Origin: Gemmatimonadota bacterium
Lineage (GTDB): Bacteria; Latescibacterota; UBA2968; GCA-2709665
Length of the DNA stretch: 64,000 nucleotides
Direction of reading: 5' to 3'
Assembly: GCA_028877215.1 (NCBI GenBank)
Contig: JAPPFJ010000031.1
Location: 1-64,000, forward strand
The translations under genes and the position numbers were made by a program. The stretch's first letter is position 1; each line of letters starts with the position of its first letter. Shown in pieces: positions 36,135 through 44,087 of this stretch. The notes under the pieces are model-generated. The model worked only from the letters and a program-made list of their open reading frames with translations. It made no database searches and was not told the origin of the DNA.

Positions 36135-36761
36135 CTACTTCAATCTGACTTTGGGATCGTCCTCGTACGCCGAATCAATCTGGACCAGGCGTTCCAGAAT
36201 CCTGCAGAACAACTCGAAGAGATCCTTCGATGCCTCGGCTTCCTTGATCACACCTGCACATTCAAAATACAGCTCATCGACGCCATCGGGAAAATCGGCG
36301 CCAAAGATGCCTTCGTCGTCTTTAATCCGGAGGTGAACCTTAGGCTGTTTCCGGATCAACTCACGTATCCTCTCATCGGCCAGCAGCAGCTTGATTTTCT
36401 CCGGACTGTTGCCCTTGATCAGGAACCGGTCGTCAAAAAACCGATCGCCGATAACGATGTCCCGCATACCGAAGAGTCTACCGATCGAACTCAAGAATCC
36501 TTCGAGTGAAATATCGAAGTAGAGCCCGTCCTTGTTGACGAACGGCGCCCGCATCCGGGTGTACTGCACTGTCATCATCATCGTTCCCGAATAGGTTGAC
36601 TCCGTACGGGTATCGAGGACGATCCGCCACTCACCGTGGTTGTACGTAACGGCATTCTCTCCCCAGAATCCCCCGTCGACAAATTCACCCTCAATATCTG
36701 ACGCAATCTGCCTCCAGATTTCGTCCTTTGACGGGCCGAAGATCGACCTGCGTATGCTCAT
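36135..36761 (-). CDS. Conserved hypothetical protein
   Basis: This 208-residue soluble protein has the pattern WRQIASDIEGEFVDGGFW, THMMTV-like strands and GDRFFDDRFLIKGNSPEKIK. It resembles uncharacterised proteins I recall from diverse bacteria, possibly DUF3137-like, but I cannot name the family firmly. GGAGGAAG precedes the ATG at 36761. It lies 51 bp from the following unknown gene and may be co-transcribed. Confidence 0.75.
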   Translation of the reverse strand: MSIRRSIFGPSKDEIWRQIASDIEGEFVDGGFWGENAVTYNHGEWRIVLDTRTESTYSGTMMMTVQYTRMRAPFVNKDGLYFDISLEGFLSSIGRLFGMRDIVIGDRFFDDRFLIKGNSPEKIKLLLADERIRELIRKQPKVHLRIKDDEGIFGADFPDGVDELYFECAGVIKEAEASKDLFELFCRILERLVQIDSAYEDDPKVRLK

Positions 36762-36812
36762 TCTTCCTCCATAGCGGAGATCTTCCAGAATGTGGACGTC
36801 TGCCGGGGCGCC

Positions 36813-37526
36813 CTACTCAACCGCGAACACCCGGTTGCGCGCGGGGAGGCTGACGATCTTCGAGTAGTGGTGGACTTTCAGATCGGGATTGGCGGGATCG
36901 ACGGCGGTGGGCGCTTCGATCACAAAGTCGGCAAAGTGCGGTGTATTGAACGCCACGAAGGCGAGCGACAGGCAGTCGACAAGCCGTTCGGGCCGTTTCG
37001 AGAGATCCGGAAAGGCAATCGGACCGGTATCGACCTGGTAGCGGTCGTCCCCGCGACGGGTGTTCATCGTCTTCACCGGACATTCGATCAGGGCGCTGAG
37101 TCCGTTATCGTCATTGCGGATTTCGGTCTGCGAGACCAGTGGCGCGAAGCGGTAGGTTTCCTCCCGGATGGACGCGTTCGAAGGCAATTCGCGAACACTC
37201 GCGCCCTCCAAGACGTGAAGGTGATACCCGCCGAACATCTCCGAGTACGGACGCGTTTCCCGGTACCGGTCGCTAAGGCGGGCCGGCCGCCGGAAGATGA
37301 GACCATACGTCGCGCTGAAAATCGGGAGGTAATCGTAATTGTCTCGCTTAAAAAGATCAGTCTCGCAAAAGGTATTTTCGCTCTTGCAGGATGCGGTCTG
37401 ATAGAAATCCTCACAGATCCCAGCCCTGTTGTCCAGGACCCGGGTTCTGGACTCGATCCAGAACCGAACTTCATTGGCCGAACCTTTCCCGATGAGGAAT
37501 GAACGGCCGTAGTCCAGCGGGGTCAT
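36813..37526 (-). CDS. Hypothetical protein
   Basis: This 237-residue protein starts at MTPLDYGRSF. The frame is open a further 34 codons upstream to a TTG that overlaps the dehydrogenase stop. The N-terminal part has VRFWIESRTRV and DFYQTASCKSENTF, and the middle has FSATYGLIFRRP. No recognised domain, signal peptide or membrane segment is seen. The neighbouring dehydrogenase suggests a role in sugar metabolism. Confidence 0.65.
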   Translation of the reverse strand: MTPLDYGRSFLIGKGSANEVRFWIESRTRVLDNRAGICEDFYQTASCKSENTFCETDLFKRDNYDYLPIFSATYGLIFRRPARLSDRYRETRPYSEMFGGYHLHVLEGASVRELPSNASIREETYRFAPLVSQTEIRNDDNGLSALIECPVKTMNTRRGDDRYQVDTGPIAFPDLSKRPERLVDCLSLAFVAFNTPHFADFVIEAPTAVDPANPDLKVHHYSKIVSLPARNRVFAVE

Positions 37527-37624
37527 TTCAATTCCAAATATCCGATTCCCCACCCAATCGCTCCATTTCCGATGTGTCGTGCAGGCACCCTGCGAGCAGG
37601 TATCGATACAGCTTGAAATCGTTG

Positions 37625-38665
37625 TCAATATCTGAGCGGCAGCCTGATCGCCTCTCCTGTCCGGGACGACCGATAAGCCGCGAGGGCGATCTCGACCGCC
37701 GCCCGGCCGTCTTCCCCGCTGACCGGGGGCCGTGTATCATTTACGATGCAGGCGATGAAGTCCCTCACCTCGTCGGCAAACGCCTTCTGCCGGGGATCCT
37801 CAACCGCCGCGTGGTCGTACACCGTCTCCCACTGCGACGCGCCATCGCGGACAACCTTGACTTTGTTGTACGGATCGACCTCCATCAAGCCCTTTTCTCC
37901 GACGAGTTCGGCGGCGCAACTAAAACCCTTCCAGCCGGGTGGCGGAAGCGCCTCCGAGTAGATGAGGTGGGCGCTGCCGCCATTCCGAAAGCCAATCATC
38001 AGCATGTTGGACGTGACGTCTCCGGGAACCTCGGTGCGCAGGGAATAGGACCGCGCGAAGACATATTCCGCCTCGCTTTCGAACCACCAGCGCAGCCTGT
38101 CGATGTTGTGTACGCCCCAACCGATGAGACCGCCCGGCCCGTAGAGATCCAGGTCCGTGAACCATGCCCGGCGTGGATCGGGCTTGCGGTAGCCGGGCGT
38201 GGCGAGCGTATCCCTGCACATGAGCAGCCGGCCGATCGCGCCGTCATCCAGCAGCCGCTTGGATATGGCGCCGCCCTCCCAGTACCGGTGGCTCTGCGCG
38301 ACCATGAGTTTGCAGCCCGCGCGTTCCGCGGTCCTGATGATGGCGTCGCACTTTTCCAGCGTGACTTCCAGTGGTTTTTCCACGAGGACATGTTTGCCCG
38401 CTTCCAGGGCTGCAATGGCGTGATCGGCGTGAAGGGCGTGGGGCGTCGTTACGATAACCGCGTGGATATCGTCTCTCGAGACAAGAGATTCCAGACTTTT
38501 CTCATAATCCAGACCGTACTCGCCGGCGAGGCCGGGGCCGACTTCGGGCAGATCGGCGGGGTCGTTCACCGCAACGGCTTCTCCCAGAGTCACGTCCTTG
38601 AGGGCGTCGATATGCGTTCGCCCCATCTTGCCCGCGCCGACGATGCCAACCCGCACGCGTTCCAT
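37625..38665 (-). CDS. Gfo/Idh/MocA family NAD(P)-dependent oxidoreductase
   Basis: This 346-residue dehydrogenase has a Rossmann GIVGAGKMGRTH start, the conserved VEKPLE lysine motif near residue 94 and a C-terminal substrate domain with GGLIGWGVHNIDRLRWW. Family members oxidise sugars, inositols or their amino derivatives; the substrate is unassigned. GAGGATC precedes the ATG at 38665. It follows the DUF58 gene in the same direction. Confidence 0.85.
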   Translation of the reverse strand: MERVRVGIVGAGKMGRTHIDALKDVTLGEAVAVNDPADLPEVGPGLAGEYGLDYEKSLESLVSRDDIHAVIVTTPHALHADHAIAALEAGKHVLVEKPLEVTLEKCDAIIRTAERAGCKLMVAQSHRYWEGGAISKRLLDDGAIGRLLMCRDTLATPGYRKPDPRRAWFTDLDLYGPGGLIGWGVHNIDRLRWWFESEAEYVFARSYSLRTEVPGDVTSNMLMIGFRNGGSAHLIYSEALPPPGWKGFSCAAELVGEKGLMEVDPYNKVKVVRDGASQWETVYDHAAVEDPRQKAFADEVRDFIACIVNDTRPPVSGEDGRAAVEIALAAYRSSRTGEAIRLPLRY

Positions 38666-38712
38666 GGGATCCTCTAGAGTGATAGACTATGCAGACAGGT
38701 GGATGTATTTCA

Positions 38713-39609
38713 TCACATCAGGCGTTTGCGCCTGGCCAGATAGTTGAACAGCACCGTATCGAAAGGCATCGCGGTGTCCAGCATGACGTAGTCGATGAGA
38801 CTTTCGCGGCATTCTCGGGCGAATCGCCCGGCAAGGGCGTCCATCCGGTCACTGTAATCGGAGGCGATGTGCCAGGGTTCGGTGGTGACGGCGGAGCCGG
38901 TTTCGAGATCCACGAATCGGGTCTCGCGACCGAAATCGAGGTCACGTTCCCTCGGGTCCAGGATGTGGAAGACGATGACTTCGTGCTTACGGTGGCGGAA
39001 GTGTTTCAGGCCGGAAATCAGCGAACGGGGATCGTCCATCAGATCGGACAGAACCACGATGAGGCCCCGCCGCACGATGCGTTCGGCAAGGCTGTGGAAG
39101 GTTGCTGCCAGGTCGGTGTCTTCACCCTTGGGGTTGGTGTTCTGCAGCGTTTCGAGCAGGGCGTGAAGATGGGTACCCGCGGATCTGGGCGGCAGGTAGG
39201 ATCGGATGCCCCGATCGAAGGATACCAGGCCGACGGCGTCGCGCTGGCGCAGCATCAGGTACGACAGGGCGGCAGCGGAATACGTAGCGTACTGGAACTT
39301 GGTGACGGAATTCGAGCCAAAGGCCATCGACGCGCTGGCGTCCAGCAGGATGTAGGCCTTGAGATTGGTTTCTTCTTCGTATTGCTTTACGTAGAGCCTG
39401 TCGGTCTTGCCGTAGACCTTCCAGTCGACGTTGCGCGGCGGATCACCGGGTATGTACTGACGATATTCGGAAAACTCGACCGAGAATCCGTGGTACGGAC
39501 TCTGGTGCAGCCCCGTAATGAAACCCTCGACCACAAGGCGGGCTACCAGGTCGAGGCCGGACAGGCGGGCGACGACTTCGGGCTGGAGATAGGTGCGGAA
39601 ATCGGGCAT
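38713..39609 (-). CDS. DUF58 domain-containing protein
   Basis: This 298-residue protein has the DUF58 signature (LVVEGFITGLHQSPYHG, SEYRQYIPGDPPRNVDWKVYG, VKQYEEETNL) and a C-terminal von Willebrand A region whose metal-binding start is LLDASASM. DUF58 proteins work with MoxR ATPases, often in envelope-linked or chaperone-like systems. E1 copy 3 ends 13 bp upstream of the ATG and fills the gap to the MoxR gene. An in-frame GTG at 39615 is an alternative start. Confidence 0.9.
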   Translation of the reverse strand: MPDFRTYLQPEVVARLSGLDLVARLVVEGFITGLHQSPYHGFSVEFSEYRQYIPGDPPRNVDWKVYGKTDRLYVKQYEEETNLKAYILLDASASMAFGSNSVTKFQYATYSAAALSYLMLRQRDAVGLVSFDRGIRSYLPPRSAGTHLHALLETLQNTNPKGEDTDLAATFHSLAERIVRRGLIVVLSDLMDDPRSLISGLKHFRHRKHEVIVFHILDPRERDLDFGRETRFVDLETGSAVTTEPWHIASDYSDRMDALAGRFARECRESLIDYVMLDTAMPFDTVLFNYLARRKRLM

Positions 39610-39621
39610 CGGCACTGGGAA

Positions 39622-39819
39622 TTAACCTTGATTCGTAAGTCTTCGGGTACGTAAATTCGAATATGTGCTTGTAAATAAAGGCGATTAGACGGCGGATTAC
39701 CAGGATACACCAGGTCACTGGACGTGAAGGAAGAAACGTCCTTCTATACGTCGATAACGCTCTGTTTCGGAGGGTTTTATCGCGTCGCCGCGTTGCTGTT
39801 TTTTTCGGATTGAGGTTAA
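39622..39819 (+). repeat. E1 element, complete copy 3
   Basis: It is 198 bp, the same length as copy 1, starting TTAACCTTGATTC and ending GGATTGAGGTTAA. It carries the identical 19-mer at 39695-39713. It fits exactly between two genes: its right end is 5 bp from the MoxR stop codon and its left end 13 bp from the DUF58 start. Confidence 0.8.
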
Positions 39820-39823
39820 GAGA

Positions 39824-40819
39824 TCAGGCGGTGTCTTCCAGAAGACGTTGCACGAGTTCAAGCGGCGTGACCCCCTCCGCCTCGGCGTTGAAGCTGGTTA
39901 CGATTCGATGGCGAAGCACCGGAACGCCGACAAACTTGACGTCTTCAACCGCGGCGGCGTACCGTCCCTCGAGGATAGCACGGGCCTTGGCGCCCAGAAC
40001 GAGGAATTGAGAAGCGCGGGGGCCCGCGCCCCAGTTGACCATGCGTGACACGAAATCCGGCGCTCCGTCGGCTCCGGGCCGGGTCCTGCGGGTGAGGCCC
40101 ACGGCATAGTCGATCACATAGTCGGCCACCGGAACCTTTCGGATTAGCTGCTGCAGTTCGACGATTTCCTGCGCGTCGAATACCGGCTCTACTTCCGCCG
40201 CATAGGCGCTGGTTGTGGTGCGAACGATCTGTTTCTCCTCTTCTTCAGTGGGATAGTCGATCCACAGGTTGAAAATGAACCGGTCGAGCTGTGCTTCAGG
40301 CAGCGGATACGTGCCTTCCTGTTCGATCGGGTTCTGTGTTGCAAGCACAAAAAAGGGTTCTTCCAGGCGAAACGTATCGCCGCCGGCGGTTACTTCGTGC
40401 TCCTGCATGGCCTGCAGCAGGGCAGCCTGGGTTTTGGGCGGCGTACGGTTGACCTCGTCCGCCAGAATGATGTTCGCAAAGAGCGGACCCTTTACGAAGC
40501 GGAAGGACTTCTGGCCCGTACGCTGGTCTTCTTCGAGCACCTCCGTGCCGGTGATATCCGACGGCATCAGGTCCGGCGTGAACTGGATGCGGCTGAAGCT
40601 GAGGTTGAGCGCTCTGGCGAGCGTGCTGATGAGAAGCGTTTTCGCGAGTCCGGGGACCCCGACGAGCAGGCAGTGTCCGCCGCACAGGAGTGCGATGAGC
40701 AACTGGTCCACGATCTTGTTCTGACCCACGATAATCTTGCCGATTTCGTCCCTGATACGGGTGTGGGCGGTTTTCAGTCTCTCGACGGCTTCGAGGTCGC
40801 CTGGGGTTTGTTCGGGCAT
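39824..40819 (-). CDS. MoxR family AAA+ ATPase
   Basis: This 331-residue ATPase has a Walker A GVPGLAKT, Walker B ILADEVNRTPPKTQAALLQA and sensor-region QNPIEQEGTYPLPEAQLDRF. MoxR ATPases act as chaperone-like partners of DUF58 and VWA-domain proteins. It is followed downstream by the DUF58 gene, with E1 between them, and preceded by an 82-bp gap after the AsnB-like gene. Confidence 0.92.
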   Translation of the reverse strand: MPEQTPGDLEAVERLKTAHTRIRDEIGKIIVGQNKIVDQLLIALLCGGHCLLVGVPGLAKTLLISTLARALNLSFSRIQFTPDLMPSDITGTEVLEEDQRTGQKSFRFVKGPLFANIILADEVNRTPPKTQAALLQAMQEHEVTAGGDTFRLEEPFFVLATQNPIEQEGTYPLPEAQLDRFIFNLWIDYPTEEEEKQIVRTTTSAYAAEVEPVFDAQEIVELQQLIRKVPVADYVIDYAVGLTRRTRPGADGAPDFVSRMVNWGAGPRASQFLVLGAKARAILEGRYAAAVEDVKFVGVPVLRHRIVTSFNAEAEGVTPLELVQRLLEDTA

Positions 40820-40901
40820 GGTCGGGCTATCCTTCGCAGGGTGGTCGTAACCGTTTCCGTCGATTCTCCGTGATGCCGGACGTCGGCCGGGGGGATTGCG
40901 G

Positions 40902-42260
40902 TCAGGTCTTGCGTTTCTGTTTTTTGGCTGCCGGGAACAGGATGTTGTTCAGGATGAGACGATATCCGGGCGAGTTTCTGCGCAGCGCGAGTTGCGTGGG
41001 CGGGTCTCCCACGAAGTGGCGATAGTCTTCCGGGTCGTGTCCGGCATAAAAGGTAAACGTGCCCCGGCCGACGTTTCCGTGGATGTATTTGACCTGCTCC
41101 GTACCGCTGACTTCGCCCATGATGGTGACGGACTTTTTGATTCGACTCTTGCGAAACGCCGTGGTCTGACCCAGAAATCCCCGGATGACGGGCACGTGGT
41201 TCTGGGTGAGCATGGCGGGCACCGGATCGAATTTGGCCGAGAACTCAAACAGCGTGAATGCATCTGCGTCGGGGCCGCGGAACAGTGCCCCTGTGGCGGG
41301 CGAGACGTCGATGTCGGCGTGTTCATATTCCATGGGATCCGTGACCAGAGAAAAGTTCTCGAAGGCGATCGTCCTTGAAAAATCCAACCTGGCCTGCGCG
41401 TCGGGTTGGGGCGGGTCCCCGTCGTACACGGTATCCACAATGTCCACGCCTGCCGCGGCCAGGGCAATGTCGAAGGTGTCCGTGGCGGAACACATGGCAA
41501 ATACGAACCCGCCTTCGGAGATGTATTCCAGAATTGCCCGGGCAACGGCGCCTTTTTCCACGGAGACCTTTCTGAAACCGAGGCGCCTGGCGAGGCTTTC
41601 AAACTCGGTCTGCTGACGTCGATACCAGAGTTCATGGCCGTGGCTGCGGTAGAATTTCCCGTACTGTCCGGTGAAATCCTCGTGGTGCAGATGCAGCCAG
41701 TCGTACTCGGAGAGCTTCCCTGCCAGGACCTCCTCGTCCCACAGAATGTCGTACGGGATTTCGGCGTAGGACAGGGCCAGTGTGACCGCGTCGTCCCAGG
41801 GTTGTTTGCTGGGCGGAGAATAGACGGCGATTTTCGGCGCCTTCTCCAGCCGAACGGTATTCATGTTTCCCTGTTCGATTTCCGAATAGATTCGAACGGC
41901 ATCGGCTCCGGCGATGCGCTCGAAATCGACGTCGCGCAGACGCGCCTCGCCGGCCGCCGATTCCAGGTAATCCATCATAAAGGCGCCGCCGCGGTAGTTG
42001 AGCAGCCACTCTACGTCTATGCTTTGCTGCAGCGCCCAGAAAGCGAGCCCGTAGGCCTTGAGATGATTCGCCTGTCCGGGATCCATGGGGATGAGCAGTT
42101 TGTCGGCGGCCGCATTCGAAGAGGCACCGAACAGGCACAGACTCACCACCATGGCCCTGAGAAGATGGCCGGGTGTCGCGCGCGGAGCGCGATCGAGACT
42201 CAGCGCCCCGCGCAGACCCGCGACGGATATCCTGGGGAATTTGCGGTCGTGGACGGTCAC
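40902..42260 (-). CDS. Secreted 'asparagine synthetase B'-annotated family protein
   Basis: This 452-residue protein belongs to a family that I recall being annotated, probably wrongly, as asparagine synthetase B in FCB genomes. It has KLLIPMDPGQANHLKAYGLA, WLLNYRGGAF and a middle region KIAVYSPPSKQPWDDAV. A signal peptide (VVSLCLFGASSNAAA) suggests export. I see no glutaminase cysteine or synthetase motif. The start is GTG 42260, adjoining the TPR stop codon, though ATG 42152 would also give a signal peptide. It travels with MoxR/DUF58/DUF4159 genes. Confidence 0.7.
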   Translation of the reverse strand: MTVHDRKFPRISVAGLRGALSLDRAPRATPGHLLRAMVVSLCLFGASSNAAADKLLIPMDPGQANHLKAYGLAFWALQQSIDVEWLLNYRGGAFMMDYLESAAGEARLRDVDFERIAGADAVRIYSEIEQGNMNTVRLEKAPKIAVYSPPSKQPWDDAVTLALSYAEIPYDILWDEEVLAGKLSEYDWLHLHHEDFTGQYGKFYRSHGHELWYRRQQTEFESLARRLGFRKVSVEKGAVARAILEYISEGGFVFAMCSATDTFDIALAAAGVDIVDTVYDGDPPQPDAQARLDFSRTIAFENFSLVTDPMEYEHADIDVSPATGALFRGPDADAFTLFEFSAKFDPVPAMLTQNHVPVIRGFLGQTTAFRKSRIKKSVTIMGEVSGTEQVKYIHGNVGRGTFTFYAGHDPEDYRHFVGDPPTQLALRRNSPGYRLILNNILFPAAKKQKRKT

Positions 42261-44087
42261 TTATCCGGGCTCCCTGGGGACAGTTTCGAGGATTTTGATT
42301 TTCTGTCGAAGCGTTCGAACCTTTTCCCGGGCCTCCGCGGCCTCAAAGCTGTGCGGATATGCTGAAAGAACGGATTCGTACGTTTTCAACGCGTCCACGT
42401 ATTGTCCGAGTTTCCGGTCGTAAATCCTGCCCGCGGTCATCATTGCACCCGGGCACAGCGGGCTCCATGGGACGCTTTCAAGCAGTTGCCGGGACGTTTG
42501 AATGGCTTCGTTGTACCTGCCGAGCGTGTCCAGAAGGGTGATCTGACCGGCCAGCGCGCGATCCATAAGCCTCGATTTCGGATGGGTTTTCGTAAACGTC
42601 CGGAACGCGGCCAGGGCCGCGTCCGTTTGCTGCCGGCGAACGAGCCTGGACGCCGCCGCAAAAGACCGAAGCACCCCGTCGTCTTCTTCGTCCGCGTACT
42701 CGAGCAGGACCGAGAGCCGCAGCGCGTCGTTGAACGCGAATCGATCTGACGAGCCCGACAGCAGGCTGTCGATGAGAGCGCGGGCGGCGTCGACGTCGCC
42801 GGACAGGAAATGACATTCGGCGATACCGAAACGAGCCTGCGAGGCGTCTTCCCTGCCCCGTTGTTCACGGACAACGCTGGCGTAAACCGACCGGGCTTCT
42901 GCAAGCCGGTCCGAGACGATCAAGATGTCCGCGATCTCGAACAGGGCGCGGTAACGCCAGGAAGTACGCCTCTTCGCCCCGGCGACCGAGCGGAACGCGT
43001 CCAGCGCGGCCGCGGTATCGCGATAGACCCGGCGCAGGAGTCGACCCAGCCGAAAACCGGCCTCATGGGCGTAGAGCGTTCGGGGAAATCTGTCGACCAG
43101 GCTCCGGTAAAGGGACGCGGCCGTGTCGACCTGCGACAGTCCTTGGCTCGCCCTCCCCAGGCCCAGGAGCGCTTCCGGTTGCCGGGCGATGGCGCTGGAG
43201 CCGGCCAGGACCATGCGATAGGCATCGGCCGCCGTGTCGAACCGGCCGGCCTCGAAGGCGTGACGGGCGAGGCGTAACAGGTGCGTCACCTGAAGCGGAC
43301 CGATGCGTGGAATCGTCGCACAGACCCGTAGCGCCGGTCCCTCAAGACCTGCCGCCATGGCGTACTCTGTGAACAGGCGCAGGGCAATCTCGTCGCCGGG
43401 ATGCGTTCGGACCTCCTGGCCGAGCGTGGCGAGAATCCGGTCCTGCTGGTCGCCCTCCCGTGCGTAGTGCCTGAAGCGGGTTTCGACCTGCCCCACTGAT
43501 TGGGGCTGTTGGCGAACGAAGACGAGGTACTCGGCGACGGCGTCAGGATATCGCGCGAGCCGTTCGGCAATTTCAGCCATTTCTCCGGCGAACAGGTGCG
43601 GGTTTTTCAGGATGTCGCGTCCCCGCCTGCAAACAGAGAGCGCCCGCGACGGAAGGTTGAATTTCAGGAAGTTGCGCGCGACACGCTCAATCGTTCCCGC
43701 ATCAGCAGCATCTGCGACGATACGGTTCCAGTGTACAATTGCCGCCTTCAGATTGCCCGTTTCCGACTGTACGTCCGCCAGACGGAGGCGGACCGTCGTG
43801 TCCTTCGGCTTCTTTTTAAGGTGGGCTTCCAGGAGGCGAACGGCTTCGCCGCGGCGCCCGGTACGGGAGAGAATCGATTCTATGCGAAGGAGGATGTCCG
43901 TGCGGTAAGGATACCTTCTCAGGAGTTTCCTATAGAGACGCAACGCTTCTCTCAGGTCGCCGGAGGCTTCCTTTGCGTTGGCCTGTCTGAGGGATTCCCG
44001 GGCAGTGGCGGCCGGCAGATCCACCGGAGCCGACAGCAGAAGCGCCGCAAGTACAGGGACGGCATTTGACGGAGTCCAAATCTTCAT
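42261..44087 (-). CDS. Tetratricopeptide-repeat protein
   Basis: This 608-residue protein has a signal peptide-like start (NAVPVLAALLLSAPVDLPA) and many TPR-like helices, such as NAKEASGDLREALRLYRKLL and AEARSVYASVVREQRGRED. The repeats continue almost to the C-terminus (YVDALKTYESVLSAYPHS). It overlaps the DUF4175-like gene by ATGA and is part of the MoxR/DUF58 envelope cluster. Confidence 0.85.
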   Translation of the reverse strand: MKIWTPSNAVPVLAALLLSAPVDLPAATARESLRQANAKEASGDLREALRLYRKLLRRYPYRTDILLRIESILSRTGRRGEAVRLLEAHLKKKPKDTTVRLRLADVQSETGNLKAAIVHWNRIVADAADAGTIERVARNFLKFNLPSRALSVCRRGRDILKNPHLFAGEMAEIAERLARYPDAVAEYLVFVRQQPQSVGQVETRFRHYAREGDQQDRILATLGQEVRTHPGDEIALRLFTEYAMAAGLEGPALRVCATIPRIGPLQVTHLLRLARHAFEAGRFDTAADAYRMVLAGSSAIARQPEALLGLGRASQGLSQVDTAASLYRSLVDRFPRTLYAHEAGFRLGRLLRRVYRDTAAALDAFRSVAGAKRRTSWRYRALFEIADILIVSDRLAEARSVYASVVREQRGREDASQARFGIAECHFLSGDVDAARALIDSLLSGSSDRFAFNDALRLSVLLEYADEEDDGVLRSFAAASRLVRRQQTDAALAAFRTFTKTHPKSRLMDRALAGQITLLDTLGRYNEAIQTSRQLLESVPWSPLCPGAMMTAGRIYDRKLGQYVDALKTYESVLSAYPHSFEAAEAREKVRTLRQKIKILETVPREPG

